64,000 bases of DNA from Acidovorax sp. Leaf160 (GCF_001424265.1 NZ_LMOV01000012.1:599780-663779), one strand, 5' to 3'; shown: positions 56,050 through 64,000, counted from the first letter of the stretch. Numbers and translations are program-made. The notes: generated by a model from the sequence alone, not told the origin.

Positions 56050-57009
56050 ATGAAAACCTCCCTGCCCTCCGGAGCCGACCGGCTCGATCTGCTGCAGACC
56101 TTCGTGCGCATCGTCGAGTCCGGCAGCCTGTCGGCCGCCGCAGTGCAGCTGGGCACCACCCAGCCCACGGTCAGCCGCAGGCTGCAGACGCTGGAGCGGA
56201 CCATGGGCGCACGCCTGCTGCAGCGGTCCACCCATGTGATGAAGCTCACGCCCGATGGCGAACGGTGCTTCGCCCATGCCAGCGCCCTGCTCGAAGACTG
56301 GCAGGCGATGGAGGCCGACCTGCGAGGTGCGCGCGACGTGCCGCGTGGCACCCTGCGGGTGGTGGCACCGCATGCCTTCGGGCAGGAACAGCTGGTCGCC
56401 CCCCTGGCCGACTATCTGCGGCGCTATCCGGAGGTGTCCGTGCAGTGGCTGCTGCACGACCGCAGGCCGGACTTCATCGCCGAAGGCATCGATTGCGCGA
56501 TCCAGGTGGGTGAGGTGGACGACCCGTCCGTCGTGGCGATCCTGCTCGCCGAGGTTCCTCGCATCGTGGTCGCAGCGCCCGGCGTGGCAGAGGCGCTGGG
56601 CGATCCCGTGCAGTCCGATGCGCGCGGGCTGCAGGCCCTGCCCTGGCTGGCGCTCAACCCCTACTACCAGCGCGAAGTCGCCCTGCACCACCAGTCCACG
56701 GGCGAGGCGCTGCGGTTTGCCATTGCGCCACGCCTGGCGACGGACAGCCTCTACGCCATGCGCAGCGCCGCGCTGGCCGGGCTGGGCGTGTGCGTGTCCT
56801 CCGCGTGGCTGGTGCAGGACGATCTGCGGCAGGGCCGGCTGGTGCACCTGGCGCCGGACTGGCAGGCCGTGCCGCTGCCGGTGTCACTGGTCTATCCGCC
56901 TGCGCGCCACTATCCGGCGCGGCTGCGCAGCTTTCTGGAACTGATGCGTGCTGCCATGCCCGGTCTGATCGGGTTGCGGGCGCCGGGCCTCCCCCAGCGC
57001 AGCGGTTGA
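56050..57009 (+). CDS. LysR-family transcriptional regulator
   Basis: 319 residues: winged helix-turn-helix (DLLQTFVRIVESGSLSAAAVQLGTTQPTVSRRLQTLERTMGARLL), then LysR substrate-binding domain (about 95-300) of the CrgA/AaeR-like group (LHDRRPDFIAEGIDCAIQVGEVDDPSVV). ATG 56050 (MKTSLPSGADRL) is chosen; a frame to 56008 adds 14 unlikely residues. It is divergent from the MFS gene, the classic arrangement in which the regulator controls the exporter, but if the transporter is frameshifted the pair may be decaying. Confidence 0.92.
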   Translation: MKTSLPSGADRLDLLQTFVRIVESGSLSAAAVQLGTTQPTVSRRLQTLERTMGARLLQRSTHVMKLTPDGERCFAHASALLEDWQAMEADLRGARDVPRGTLRVVAPHAFGQEQLVAPLADYLRRYPEVSVQWLLHDRRPDFIAEGIDCAIQVGEVDDPSVVAILLAEVPRIVVAAPGVAEALGDPVQSDARGLQALPWLALNPYYQREVALHHQSTGEALRFAIAPRLATDSLYAMRSAALAGLGVCVSSAWLVQDDLRQGRLVHLAPDWQAVPLPVSLVYPPARHYPARLRSFLELMRAAMPGLIGLRAPGLPQRSG

Positions 57010-57267
57010 CCTGGCGGGCTTGCGTTCCGCGGCGGGGCCGTGCTGGTGGTACGCCTGCCAGGGCGCGAACGCCCACCGCGTCAGACAGCCACACGACGCA
57101 TCGATCGACACCCCTCCGGCCCATGCGACACGCGCCACCGCTCGCCGCTGTTCGAAGCCGAGTGGCGCCATGTTCTGCCGCCCCTTGCGTGCCGATGCGC
57201 CCTCGTCCGACGGGCTCCGCGCCACGGTCGTGCAATGCTCGGCGCCATCGTTTTGAGAAGGTTTTCC

Positions 57268-57735
57268 ATGAAGCTCGCACACACCCTGATCGCCACTGCC
57301 GCGCTTGCCGCGTCCGCCCTCGCCCATGCACAGCCCGCCAGCCAGGAAGACTGCAATTTCCAGCATGAACGCCTGACCAGCGAAATGGAGAAGGCCAAGT
57401 CGGCCGGTGAAGACGCGCGCATGCTGTCCCTGGAGCGGGCGCGGGGCGAGCTGGCGGTGAGCTGCTCCGAACCCGGCGCCCGCACTATGAAGGAACGCCG
57501 CATCAGCACGCAGGAGAAAAAGGTCACGCAGATGCAGAAGGCGGTGGACAGCGCCGAGAAAGACGGCAAGGGCGACGCCACCAAGGCACGCGCCAACCTG
57601 AAGGAAGCCCAGGCGGAGCTGGAGCGCATGAAGCGCGAAGCCCCCAAGAAGACGGCGCAGCAAAAGGGCGCCCAGACGCCGGAGCAGGCCCGTGCGCAGG
57701 CCGAGGCGCAGCCCAAGGCCCCGCAGAACAACTGA
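57268..57735 (+). CDS. DUF1090 (YqjC-like) periplasmic protein
   Basis: 155-residue secreted protein. Signal peptide (LAHTLIATAALAASALAHAQ) followed by the DUF1090 pattern: two cysteines (EDCNFQHERLTSEMEKAKSAGE and LAVSCSEPG) and a charged helical region (QEKKVTQMQKAVDSAEKDGKGDATKARANLKEAQAELERMKRE) predicted as coiled coil. It resembles E. coli YqjC, of unknown function. The tail is glutamine/proline-rich and disordered. ATG 57268 has GAAGG upstream. A repeat-type terminator follows 39 bases after the stop. Confidence 0.88.
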   Translation: MKLAHTLIATAALAASALAHAQPASQEDCNFQHERLTSEMEKAKSAGEDARMLSLERARGELAVSCSEPGARTMKERRISTQEKKVTQMQKAVDSAEKDGKGDATKARANLKEAQAELERMKREAPKKTAQQKGAQTPEQARAQAEAQPKAPQNN

Positions 57736-57773
57736 ATTACCCCAGTGCCGGCCGCCCGGACACGGCAGCTGGC

Positions 57774-57827
57774 GCTATGAAAAAAAGAGCATGCTGCGCC
57801 GTCACCACGGGCGCTGCATGCTTTTTT
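57774..57827. repeat. Intergenic repeat copy D with hairpin and T run
   Basis: Core GCTATGAAAAAAAGAGC (57774-57790, one mismatch), then arms GCATGCTGCGC (57789-57799) and GCGCTGCATGC (57811-57821) with one T-T mismatch, followed by six T. It should terminate the DUF1090 transcript. Confidence 0.82.
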
Positions 57828-57938
57828 CATTCAGAATCGGGAACCCACCGGCTACCGGGCGGCTTCCGCCTGACCCCATGCCGCGCGGTCTCTGGGGCGG
57901 GCCCGCCATCCCCTGCCTGATCCGTGCCCTGCAAACCC

Positions 57939-58313
57939 ATGCCCATCCTGCACCCTCCGCTGCGCACCGGCATCGCCACCCTGGCGCTGGCGGCGCTGGC
58001 GGCGTTCGCGGGGCTGGCAGGCACCGGCGCTGCGGCGGCCGAAGCCTCGCAGCCGGTGGGCGCGGCCCTGGCGAAAGACAAGGGGTGCTTCAGGTGCCAT
58101 GACGGGGTGCGGCACTTCGTGGGACCTGCGTTCACGCAGGTGGCGGACCGGTACCGTGACGACGCCACCGCCGCCGAGCGGCTGGCCGGACGCATTCGCC
58201 AGGGCAGCGTTGGCGAGTGGGGCCGGGTGATCATGCCGCGCCAGCCACAGGTGACGGCAGCAGACGCAGCCGTGCTGGCCGACTGGGTTCTGTCCCAACG
58301 ATCCGCCCGCTGA
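57939..58313 (+). CDS. Class I cytochrome c (c551/c552-like)
   Basis: Periplasmic electron carrier of 124 residues. A signal peptide (GIATLALAALAAFAGLAGTGAAAAEA) precedes a haem-attachment motif CFRCH and the distal axial methionine in GRVIMPRQPQV, followed by VLADWVLSQ, as in c551-type cytochromes. The mature domain is about 85 residues. ATG 57939 is used; a GTG 15 bases earlier is an alternative. Its redox partner is not in the window; it converges with the motor operon. Confidence 0.93.
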   Translation: MPILHPPLRTGIATLALAALAAFAGLAGTGAAAAEASQPVGAALAKDKGCFRCHDGVRHFVGPAFTQVADRYRDDATAAERLAGRIRQGSVGEWGRVIMPRQPQVTAADAAVLADWVLSQRSAR

Positions 58314-58346
58314 CCTGGGGCAATCGCCCAGGTCCAGGCCCCTGGC

Positions 58347-59207
58347 TCAGCGTTTGCGCACCACCGGTTTGCGGCGCGCTCCGGCACGCGCGGCCGGCAC
58401 TGCCGGCGACGCCGCATGCACCTGCTCCAGCCACAGCAGCGCATCCACGTGCGCAACGAAGTGCTGCAGATAGTCCGGCGAAATGGCCTGCATGCCGACC
58501 AATGCGCGGTGCAGCAGGTGCAGCGCGTTGAGCGGGCCGGCCTGGGGCGGCACCTGCGCGAGGGTCTGGCGCAGCCGCTCATCGGCCGAAAGCCGCGACC
58601 AGGTGCCCCGAAACCGCTGCACCGAAGCCAGCTCCCGCGGCGCGCCGGCCGGCGCGGCGTTGCCGCCACCCAGCGACGCGCTCGGCAGCGTTCCCGCAGG
58701 CACGTCCACCGCCGCGATGCCGCGTGGGGTAGCGGGCTTGCCCGAGCGTGAGCCAGGCGCCGCGCGTCGGCCGGGCGCGGGTTCGGCGAACTCCATCAGC
58801 CGGTGCGTGACTGCGCCGTCGGCGATGTCCGCATGCCCGGCCACCGCATCGGCCAGACGGCCCAATTCGCCCCGTGCGGGCGCGGCAGGCGCCGGCCGGG
58901 CGGCTGGCGCTGGTGCGTGGGGCGGCGCATCCGGCGCCGCCCCGTCCTGCCCCGCCGGCAGCACCCCACGGCCCGCCAGACGCAGGCGGAGGTCGGCCAC
59001 CAGTGTGTCGAGCCGCGCGTCGAGCCAATGGCGCGCGGCGCCCTCGTGCGCGCCGGCACGTCGCGCCAGCGCCTCCACCAGCGCAAAGCGCACCGGCTCC
59101 GCCCGATGGCCGCCCAGCGCATGCCATTCGGCCAGCAGCACCGCGAGCTCCGTGGGCGCCGGGAGGGCCGGAAGCGCGGATGACGGGGAAGCTGCGGGCT
59201 CGGCCAT
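58347..59207 (-). CDS. DUF2894 protein, last gene of the rotary-motor-like operon
   Basis: 286-residue soluble protein assigned to DUF2894 from its position and from motifs ARHWLDARLDTLVADLRLRL (N-terminal helical part, about 55-80) and the C-terminal helical domain VQRFRGTWSRLSADERLRQTLAQVPPQAGPLNALHLLHRAL and YLQHFVAHVDALLWLEQVHA. The two parts are joined by a long alanine/proline linker. There is no signal peptide or membrane segment, so it should be cytoplasmic. It starts ten bases after the OmpA-like stop with AGGA before ATG 59207. It might bind the cytoplasmic tail of the large motor protein; the function is unknown. Confidence 0.82.
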   Translation of the reverse strand: MAEPAASPSSALPALPAPTELAVLLAEWHALGGHRAEPVRFALVEALARRAGAHEGAARHWLDARLDTLVADLRLRLAGRGVLPAGQDGAAPDAPPHAPAPAARPAPAAPARGELGRLADAVAGHADIADGAVTHRLMEFAEPAPGRRAAPGSRSGKPATPRGIAAVDVPAGTLPSASLGGGNAAPAGAPRELASVQRFRGTWSRLSADERLRQTLAQVPPQAGPLNALHLLHRALVGMQAISPDYLQHFVAHVDALLWLEQVHAASPAVPAARAGARRKPVVRKR

Positions 59208-59217
59208 GTCCTGCGAT

Positions 59218-59901
59218 TCAGCGGGCCGGGTCGGCGGCATGCGTGCCGGAGGCTGCCGCCACGCCGCTGCGGGCGGAGCGGGGCATCGGCGCCATTTCCA
59301 CCCGGCGGTTGCGCGCCCTGCCCGCTGCATCGGTGTTGGGTGCCACGGCCTGCTCGGCGCCAAAGGCCGCTGCGAACACCGACGAGGACGGCACCCCGGC
59401 CTCGATCAGCGCCCGCGTCACCGTCAGCGCCCGCTGCGCCGACAGCTCCCAGTTGTCGGCAAAGCGGTTGCCGCCGCGCACCGGCTGGTCGTCGGTGAAA
59501 CCGCTGACCATCAGGATCTCGCTGCGAGCGCCGAGATAGCTGGCCAGCGGGCCGGAAAGGCTGCGCAGCAGTTGCCGGCCCTCGGGCTGCAATTCGTCGG
59601 AATTGAGTGCGAACAGCACGTTGCCGCTGATGCCGATGCGTCCATCGACCAGCGTGACCCGGCCGCCGGCCAGCGGCCCGGCCAGCGCCTGCTCCAGCGT
59701 CTGCAGGCGCTGGGTCTGCGCCTCGCGCTCCCGCTGCTCGGTCTTGAGCTGCTCGGTCAGGTCCATCTGCATGCCCAGCGCCGCCACCAGGATCAGCGCA
59801 AAGGCACCCAGCGCGCCCGCCATCAGGTCGCCGAAAACGGCCCACACGGGCACGTCGGCATCCAGGCTGGTGCCGGCTTCCAGTTCGTCGTGGCCCAGCA
59901 T
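59218..59901 (-). CDS. MotB/OmpA-like stator protein
   Basis: 227-residue inner-membrane protein with one N-terminal TM (about 17-43), VWAVFGDLMAGALGAFALILV. Asp25 in FGDLMAGALGAF aligns with MotB Asp32 in YADFMTAMMAFF, the proton-carrying residue. A helical linker leads to an OmpA-C peptidoglycan-binding domain of MotB type: SGFTDDQPV, NWELSAQRALTVTRAL and NTDAAGRARNRRVE. It should anchor to the cell wall and form the ion channel with the DUF802 protein. Its ATG is four bases after the upstream stop. The architecture matches ZorB of Zorya as well as MotB. Confidence 0.92.
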   Translation of the reverse strand: MLGHDELEAGTSLDADVPVWAVFGDLMAGALGAFALILVAALGMQMDLTEQLKTEQREREAQTQRLQTLEQALAGPLAGGRVTLVDGRIGISGNVLFALNSDELQPEGRQLLRSLSGPLASYLGARSEILMVSGFTDDQPVRGGNRFADNWELSAQRALTVTRALIEAGVPSSSVFAAAFGAEQAVAPNTDAAGRARNRRVEMAPMPRSARSGVAAASGTHAADPAR

Positions 59902-59905
59902 GGGG

Positions 59906-62900
59906 TCAGGCCCCCGCGCTTTCGGCCACCGCCGGCGCGCGGGCGACCGCGGCCACCTGCTGCAGGCCGTCCATCACCTGCTTTTGCGCGCCCACGCTCA
60001 GCTCGATGACTTCGCGCGCCTGGGCGACGTAGTAGTCGAGCTGCTCGTCGCTGCGTGCCAGCGACTTGGAGAGGGCCGCCTCGATGCGCTGCAACTGCGC
60101 CACCAACTGCTCGTTGGCATGGCCGAAGTGCTGCACCGCCGCGCCGAAGGCCTCGCCCAGGCTGGCGACTTCCACCGCGCTGCCAGTGAGCTGCGCGGCG
60201 ACTTCGTCCATGCGCCCGGCCTGCGCATCCAGCGTGGCGGCGAAGCGGTCGCCGGCCTGGTGCATGGCCGTGGTGGTGCCGTCCAGCAGCGCGTCGATGG
60301 CGCCGCGCTGGCGCTCGGAGGTGGCCTGCACCGTATCCATCAGCGTGGACAGCGTTTCCAGGATGCGGCTGCGCTCCTGCAGCATCTCGTTGTCGCGCGC
60401 CATGCCGTCCTCCAGCTTGCGGCGCAGCTCGCCGATCACCTCGGCCGCTGCGCGCGGCGCCTCGGACGCCGTCTGCACCAGCGTGCCGATTTCACCCAGC
60501 GTGCGCTGGGCATGCGCGTCCAGCGCCTCGGTGATCTCGCCCGTGCTGCGGGCCAGGGCGGCGCTGGCTTCATCCCAGCGGGCGGCAGTGGCGGCGCCCG
60601 CCTGCTGCCATTCCCCGCGCAAGGTGCCGGACAGCGTCTTCAGCGATTCAGCCCAGGCCGCCTGACGCGCTTCGTCCCGTGCCGCACGCTGGTCGATCTG
60701 TTCCAGCGCGTGGCTGGCCTGCTCTGCCGCACGGGTGGCGACGGTTTCGGCGGTGGTCGCCAGCACCTCGCCCAGCTGGTGCCACTGGCCGGTCGATTGC
60801 AACTGGGCGGCCTGCCATTCGGCGCGCAGGCTTTCGGCCACGGCCTGCAGCGACTGCGTCCAGGCGCTCTGGCGCGCTTCGTCCTGCGCGGCGCGCTGTT
60901 CGATCTGGGTGAGCAAATGGCTCGCCTGCTCGGCGCTGCGCTGGCTGATGCCGTCGGCGGTGGCGGCCAGCACCTCGCCCAGCTGATGCCACTGGCCGGT
61001 GGATTGCAACTGAGCGGCCTGCCATTCGGCACGCAGGCTTTCGGCCACGGCCTGCAGCGACTGCGTCCAGGCGTGCTGGCGCGCTTCGTCCTGCGCTGCG
61101 CGGTGTTCGATCTGGGTGAGCATATGCGTGGCCTGCTCGGCGCTGCGCTGGCTGATGCCGTCGGCGGTGGCGGCCAGCACCTCGCCCAGCTGATGCCATT
61201 GGCCGGTCGATTGCAGCTGGGCGGCCTGCCACTCGGCGCGCAGGCTTTCGGCCACGGCCTGCAGCGACTGCGTCCAGGCGCTCTGGCGCGCCTCGTCCTG
61301 CGCGGCGCGCTGTTCGATCTGGGTGAGCAGATGGCTCGCCTGCTCGGCGCTGCGCTGGCTGATGCCGTCGGCGGTGGCGGCCAGCACCTCGCCCAGCTGG
61401 TGCCACTGGCCGGTCGATTGCAGCTGGGCGGCCTGCCACTCGGCGCGCAGGCTTTCGGCCACGGCCTGCAGCGACTGCGTCCAGGCCTTCTGGCGCGCTT
61501 CGTCCTGCGCTGCGCGGTGTTCGATCTGGGTCAGCAGGTGTTCGGCCTGCTCGGCACTGCGCTCGGCGATGCCCTGCGCCGTGGTGGCCAACTGTTCGGT
61601 CAGCCCGCGCCACTGCGCCGTGGCGCCCGCCTGCGCGGCTTGCCAGTCCTGCTGCAGGGTGCTGGAGATGGCGCGCAAAGCGTCGTCCCATGCCTGTTGC
61701 CGCGCCGCGTCGCGCTCGGCCGCCTCGGTCTGCAGGCGGGCCTGGGCTTCCTGCACGCTGGCGTGCAGTGTGGCGGCATGGCGAGTCCACTGGTCGGCCG
61801 CAGCCTGCAGGGCCTGGTCGTGGCGCGCTGCCTGCTCGGTGGCATCGGCGGCCTGGCGGCCCTGCGCTTCGGCCCACCGGGCGGCCAGGGTGTCGGACTG
61901 TTGCGACAAACGACCCGCCAGGTCGTCGGCCAGCGCCGTGCTGCGGGTCTCGAAACGCTGGCTGAAGCCATCCAGCGTGTCGCGCAGCGCCTGGGCGGTC
62001 GCGTCATTCGTCTGGCGGTGGCTGGCCAGGGCGTCAGTCCACTGGGCGGTGACGGCGCCGGTGGCAGCGGTGAACTGGCCCGCCATGCCATCGAGCTGGC
62101 GGCGCACCTGGTCGGCCAGCGCGGTCTGCAGTTGCGCACTCTCGCGGCCCAGGCCGGCCAGCGCGGCCTCCACCGCCGGCTGCAATGCGGCACCGGCCAG
62201 GCGCGCGCTCTCGGCCGTGCTGGCCGTCAGCGTGCGTTCCACTGCGGCGGCCAGTCCGGTGTAGGCGGCTTCGGTTTCGCGATAGAACCGGGCCTGGTCG
62301 GTCTGCAGGCGCTCGGCCCATGCCGCCTGGCCCCGCTCCATGGCCGTCATGGCCTCCGTGATGCGCTCGACCAGGGCTGGCATCAGGCCGGCCTGCTGCT
62401 CCAGCAGCCGCAGCGAGGTTTCGCGCTGGTGCAGCGGGGTATAGGCGCGCAGTGAGGTGGGCAGCAGCGCGTCCAGCTGCTGGCCAGCCTGCAGCCGCTC
62501 GCGGCGGGCGAGCGCTGCCATCAGGCCCAGCATGGCCGATGCAGCGACGCCGGCAACCGAGGTGCCGAAGGCGAGGCCCAGGCCGCGCACGGGGGCGGAC
62601 AGCGCATCGCGGATGGCGCCCAGCCCGTCGGCGCCCGACAGCGCCGCGCCCGTGCCCTGCAGCGTGACGACCATGCCCAGGAAGGTGCCCACCATGCCCA
62701 GCAGCACCAGCAGGCCGGTCAGGTACGGCGCCAGCACCGGGGCCGGCAGGCCCGCCCTGCCCCCTTCGACGCGCTGGCGCACCGCATTGCGCAGGCCGGC
62801 AGGCAGCTGGCCCAGCCAGCCGGCCAGCGACCCGGAGGCGGCACCGGCCGGCATGGCCTGCAGCGCCTTGGCCAGCGCCCGCGTGTCGCGCCGGTAGCCC

Positions 62901-63130
62901 TGCAGCTCGCGCGCGCCCAGCAGATAGAAGAACGCGATGGCCACGGTAATGGCCAACGCCAGCGCATGGCCGATGCCGTAGCCCACGGCCACCCAGGCGA
63001 TCACCGCGAGCCCGGTGGCGAAGGCGGCGGAGAAGGCCGCCGTGGCGCCCATGCCCGGCTGGCCGGGGGTGCCTGCGTCCGCCGAAGGCGCCGATGGATT
63101 GTGCATAGCGTTGTCGTTGTGTTGCGTCAT
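59906..63130 (-). CDS. MotA/ExbB/ZorA-like membrane protein with long DUF802 repeat tail
   Basis: 1074 residues. Four predicted TM helices: 32-52, 54-73, 136-157 (LTGLLVLLGMVGTFLGMVVTL) and 183-208 (RGLGLAFGTSVAGVAASAMLG). The last two carry the MotA/TolQ/ZorA-type GTFLG and GTS motifs; T149, T190 and S191 are candidates for the ion path. From about residue 215 the chain is one long alanine/glutamine-rich helix with no further TM. Four near-identical 69-residue units fill 525-800 with diverged units on both sides (DUF802, a repeat domain of unknown function). The tail should project into the cytoplasm, as in ZorA. ATG 63130 overlaps the DUF3348 stop by four bases. Confidence 0.92.
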   Translation of the reverse strand: MTQHNDNAMHNPSAPSADAGTPGQPGMGATAAFSAAFATGLAVIAWVAVGYGIGHALALAITVAIAFFYLLGARELQGYRRDTRALAKALQAMPAGAASGSLAGWLGQLPAGLRNAVRQRVEGGRAGLPAPVLAPYLTGLLVLLGMVGTFLGMVVTLQGTGAALSGADGLGAIRDALSAPVRGLGLAFGTSVAGVAASAMLGLMAALARRERLQAGQQLDALLPTSLRAYTPLHQRETSLRLLEQQAGLMPALVERITEAMTAMERGQAAWAERLQTDQARFYRETEAAYTGLAAAVERTLTASTAESARLAGAALQPAVEAALAGLGRESAQLQTALADQVRRQLDGMAGQFTAATGAVTAQWTDALASHRQTNDATAQALRDTLDGFSQRFETRSTALADDLAGRLSQQSDTLAARWAEAQGRQAADATEQAARHDQALQAAADQWTRHAATLHASVQEAQARLQTEAAERDAARQQAWDDALRAISSTLQQDWQAAQAGATAQWRGLTEQLATTAQGIAERSAEQAEHLLTQIEHRAAQDEARQKAWTQSLQAVAESLRAEWQAAQLQSTGQWHQLGEVLAATADGISQRSAEQASHLLTQIEQRAAQDEARQSAWTQSLQAVAESLRAEWQAAQLQSTGQWHQLGEVLAATADGISQRSAEQATHMLTQIEHRAAQDEARQHAWTQSLQAVAESLRAEWQAAQLQSTGQWHQLGEVLAATADGISQRSAEQASHLLTQIEQRAAQDEARQSAWTQSLQAVAESLRAEWQAAQLQSTGQWHQLGEVLATTAETVATRAAEQASHALEQIDQRAARDEARQAAWAESLKTLSGTLRGEWQQAGAATAARWDEASAALARSTGEITEALDAHAQRTLGEIGTLVQTASEAPRAAAEVIGELRRKLEDGMARDNEMLQERSRILETLSTLMDTVQATSERQRGAIDALLDGTTTAMHQAGDRFAATLDAQAGRMDEVAAQLTGSAVEVASLGEAFGAAVQHFGHANEQLVAQLQRIEAALSKSLARSDEQLDYYVAQAREVIELSVGAQKQVMDGLQQVAAVARAPAVAESAGA
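60731..61558 (-). repeat. Four tandem 207-bp repeats inside the DUF802 gene
   Basis: Exact 207-bp spacing is seen at four copies of the same string (60787, 60994, 61201, 61408). Units run 61558-61352, 61351-61145, 61144-60938 and 60937-60731, with diverged copies beyond both ends. Units 2 and 4 share QIEQ...RQSAW, while units 1 and 3 share QIEH, an ABAB pattern that points to duplication of a 414-bp pair. Confidence 0.95.
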
Positions 63131-63894
63131 GAACCACCTTGGGTGGAATGGTGGCGCAGGGCGGCGAGCAGCCCCAGCACCGGTTGCAATCGAAGTTCCA
63201 GCTCGGCCAGCAGCAGCGCTTGCAGGTCGAGGCGGAACCAGTCGCGGTGGGTGTCCGCCTCAGCGGTGCCGGCCACGGCTGCGTCTTCTTCCCCCGCCGG
63301 CAGTGGATCGGACGGGCCCGCCTCCGCAGGCACCGCCGCGCAGAGGCGCTCGAAATGGCGGCCCAGCATCGGAGCCAGGGTGGCCAGCAGCCGGCGCTCC
63401 TGCGCGGCCAGCACCTCGGCCATCACCGCGTCGACGGCGGCCAGCCGCGCGGCTTCGCCACCGCAGTCGGCCAGCGCCCCGCGCACGCGCTCGCGCAGCG
63501 GGCCGATGGCGATCTCCATCGCCTGCTGGCGCGATTGCAGGCAGTGGCGAAACGGCGCGAAGCCCATGCCGGCATCGAGCGGCCCGCGGCCGGCCGCGTC
63601 GACCTCGCGTGCGATGGCCTGCGCCAGCAGCGCGCGCACGCGGTCGTACTCGGCCGTGCACTCGACCAGGCGGCCTGGCGCGTCGCCCGGTGCGGCGGGC
63701 AGCGGCGCTGCAGCCAGCGGGCGGTCGAGGGCCTTGGAGAGAGCGATGGACTCGGTCCAGCCCGTCCATTGATTCAGGGCGTCGGCGAACGACATCCTGG
63801 AGTCGTGCACCCGCTGTTGCGGGTCGATGAGCCCCGCCAGCAGGCGGACGAGCGTGGAGCCGGTCAACGGAGTGCGATCAGGTCGCTGCGCCAT
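63127..63894 (-). CDS. DUF3348 protein, first gene of the rotary-motor-like operon
   Basis: 255-residue soluble protein with TLVRLLAGLIDPQQRVHDSRMSFADALNQWTGWTESIALSKALD at the start and helical LVECTAEYDRVRALLAQAIAREVDAAG and FAPFRHCLQSRQQAMEIAIGPLRERVRGAL later, matching DUF3348, a family that precedes DUF802 genes in Burkholderiales. No signal peptide or TM helix. The C-terminus (DTHRDWFRLDLQALLLAELELRLQPVLGLLAAL) is a long hydrophobic helix. Function unknown; as the leading gene it may regulate or cap the motor. Its stop overlaps the DUF802 ATG (ATGA). Confidence 0.88.
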   Translation of the reverse strand: MAQRPDRTPLTGSTLVRLLAGLIDPQQRVHDSRMSFADALNQWTGWTESIALSKALDRPLAAAPLPAAPGDAPGRLVECTAEYDRVRALLAQAIAREVDAAGRGPLDAGMGFAPFRHCLQSRQQAMEIAIGPLRERVRGALADCGGEAARLAAVDAVMAEVLAAQERRLLATLAPMLGRHFERLCAAVPAEAGPSDPLPAGEEDAAVAGTAEADTHRDWFRLDLQALLLAELELRLQPVLGLLAALRHHSTQGGS

Positions 63895-63918
63895 GGATAC
63901 CGGTGGAAAAAACCGCGC

Positions 63919-63924
63919 AGTCTA
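63919..63924 (-). promoter_or_regulatory. Candidate -10 of the DUF3348-DUF802-OmpA-DUF2894 operon
   Basis: TAGACT on the minus strand, 24 bases before the DUF3348 ATG. The 12-mer TAGACTGCGCGG here (63924-63913) is identical to that at the phoX -10 (34928-34939). No good -35 is visible. Confidence 0.4.
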
Positions 63925-64000
63925 CACGGGCGGCCTCGCCGGCTCGCATGCGCAGGCCTGGCCGGCGCTCCCCGCCCGCGAGCCGCGTGGCAGCCGGCAG

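Noticed and set aside
60731-61558. Regular repeats suggesting a CRISPR array
   Set aside because: The units are 207 bp, contiguous, in frame and coding, with no spacers.
58347-63894. Calling the right-end operon a bona fide Zorya defence system
   Set aside because: ZorC, ZorD or ZorE effectors are absent and the neighbours are housekeeping genes; only the motor pair is Zorya-like.

Overview
The window is GC-rich chromosomal DNA from a beta-proteobacterium, most likely a Comamonadaceae member close to Acidovorax or Paracidovorax. This rests on gene content read from the translations: a DUF3348-DUF802-OmpA-DUF2894 operon, odh-type sucA-sucB-lpdA, a Bug-type solute receptor, and a short intergenic repeat of a kind I recall from Acidovorax-like genomes. 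No database search was possible. I found no rRNA, tRNA, CRISPR array, transposase or phage gene.

Layout. 1-1983: start of a sigma-54 activator cut by the window edge. 2147-5953: a sirtuin and exonuclease I (sbcB), divergent from a lytic transglycosylase lipoprotein. 6163-8940: clpS-clpA. 9007-13551: dnaE, divergent from bamD. 13514-18570: a DinG/YoaA-type helicase divergent from a PP2C phosphatase, then zapE coupled to a coiled-coil exported protein. 18708-24425: the 2-oxoglutarate dehydrogenase genes, with a terminator-like hairpin before lpdA. 24664-28116: an AI-2E-family membrane protein and a PAS-PAS-GGDEF diguanylate cyclase.

28273-34793 looks like a catabolic island: LysR regulator, an AtuA-type protein split into two genes, a Bug receptor and a large alpha/beta hydrolase lipoprotein. 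35042-38673: a PhoX phosphatase behind a good candidate Pho box, a haloacetate/fluoroacetate dehalogenase homologue with its full active site, and a FlxA-like protein. 38681-44299: a yejABEF peptide ABC importer. 44407-46391: fabI and a serine acetyltransferase. 46576-51968: methionine import genes metN-metI and metQ, split by a chemoreceptor and an orphan gene in an AT-richer patch. 52391-57009: a hybrid histidine kinase, an MFS transporter with a probable 5' frameshift, and its LysR neighbour. 57268-58313: a DUF1090 protein and a small cytochrome c.

The right end (58347-63894) is the most interesting part. Four tightly packed genes encode DUF3348, a 1074-residue MotA/ExbB-like protein with a long repetitive tail (DUF802), a MotB/OmpA-like stator protein with its membrane aspartate, and DUF2894. 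The central pair has the architecture of the ZorA/ZorB rotary motor of Zorya defence, but without the Zorya effectors, so it is a candidate undescribed ion-driven envelope motor. Dispersed signals include five copies of a GCTAT-N7-ATAGC repeat tied to terminator hairpins and several genes with a -10-like hexamer five to eight bases before the ATG, suggesting leaderless mRNAs.
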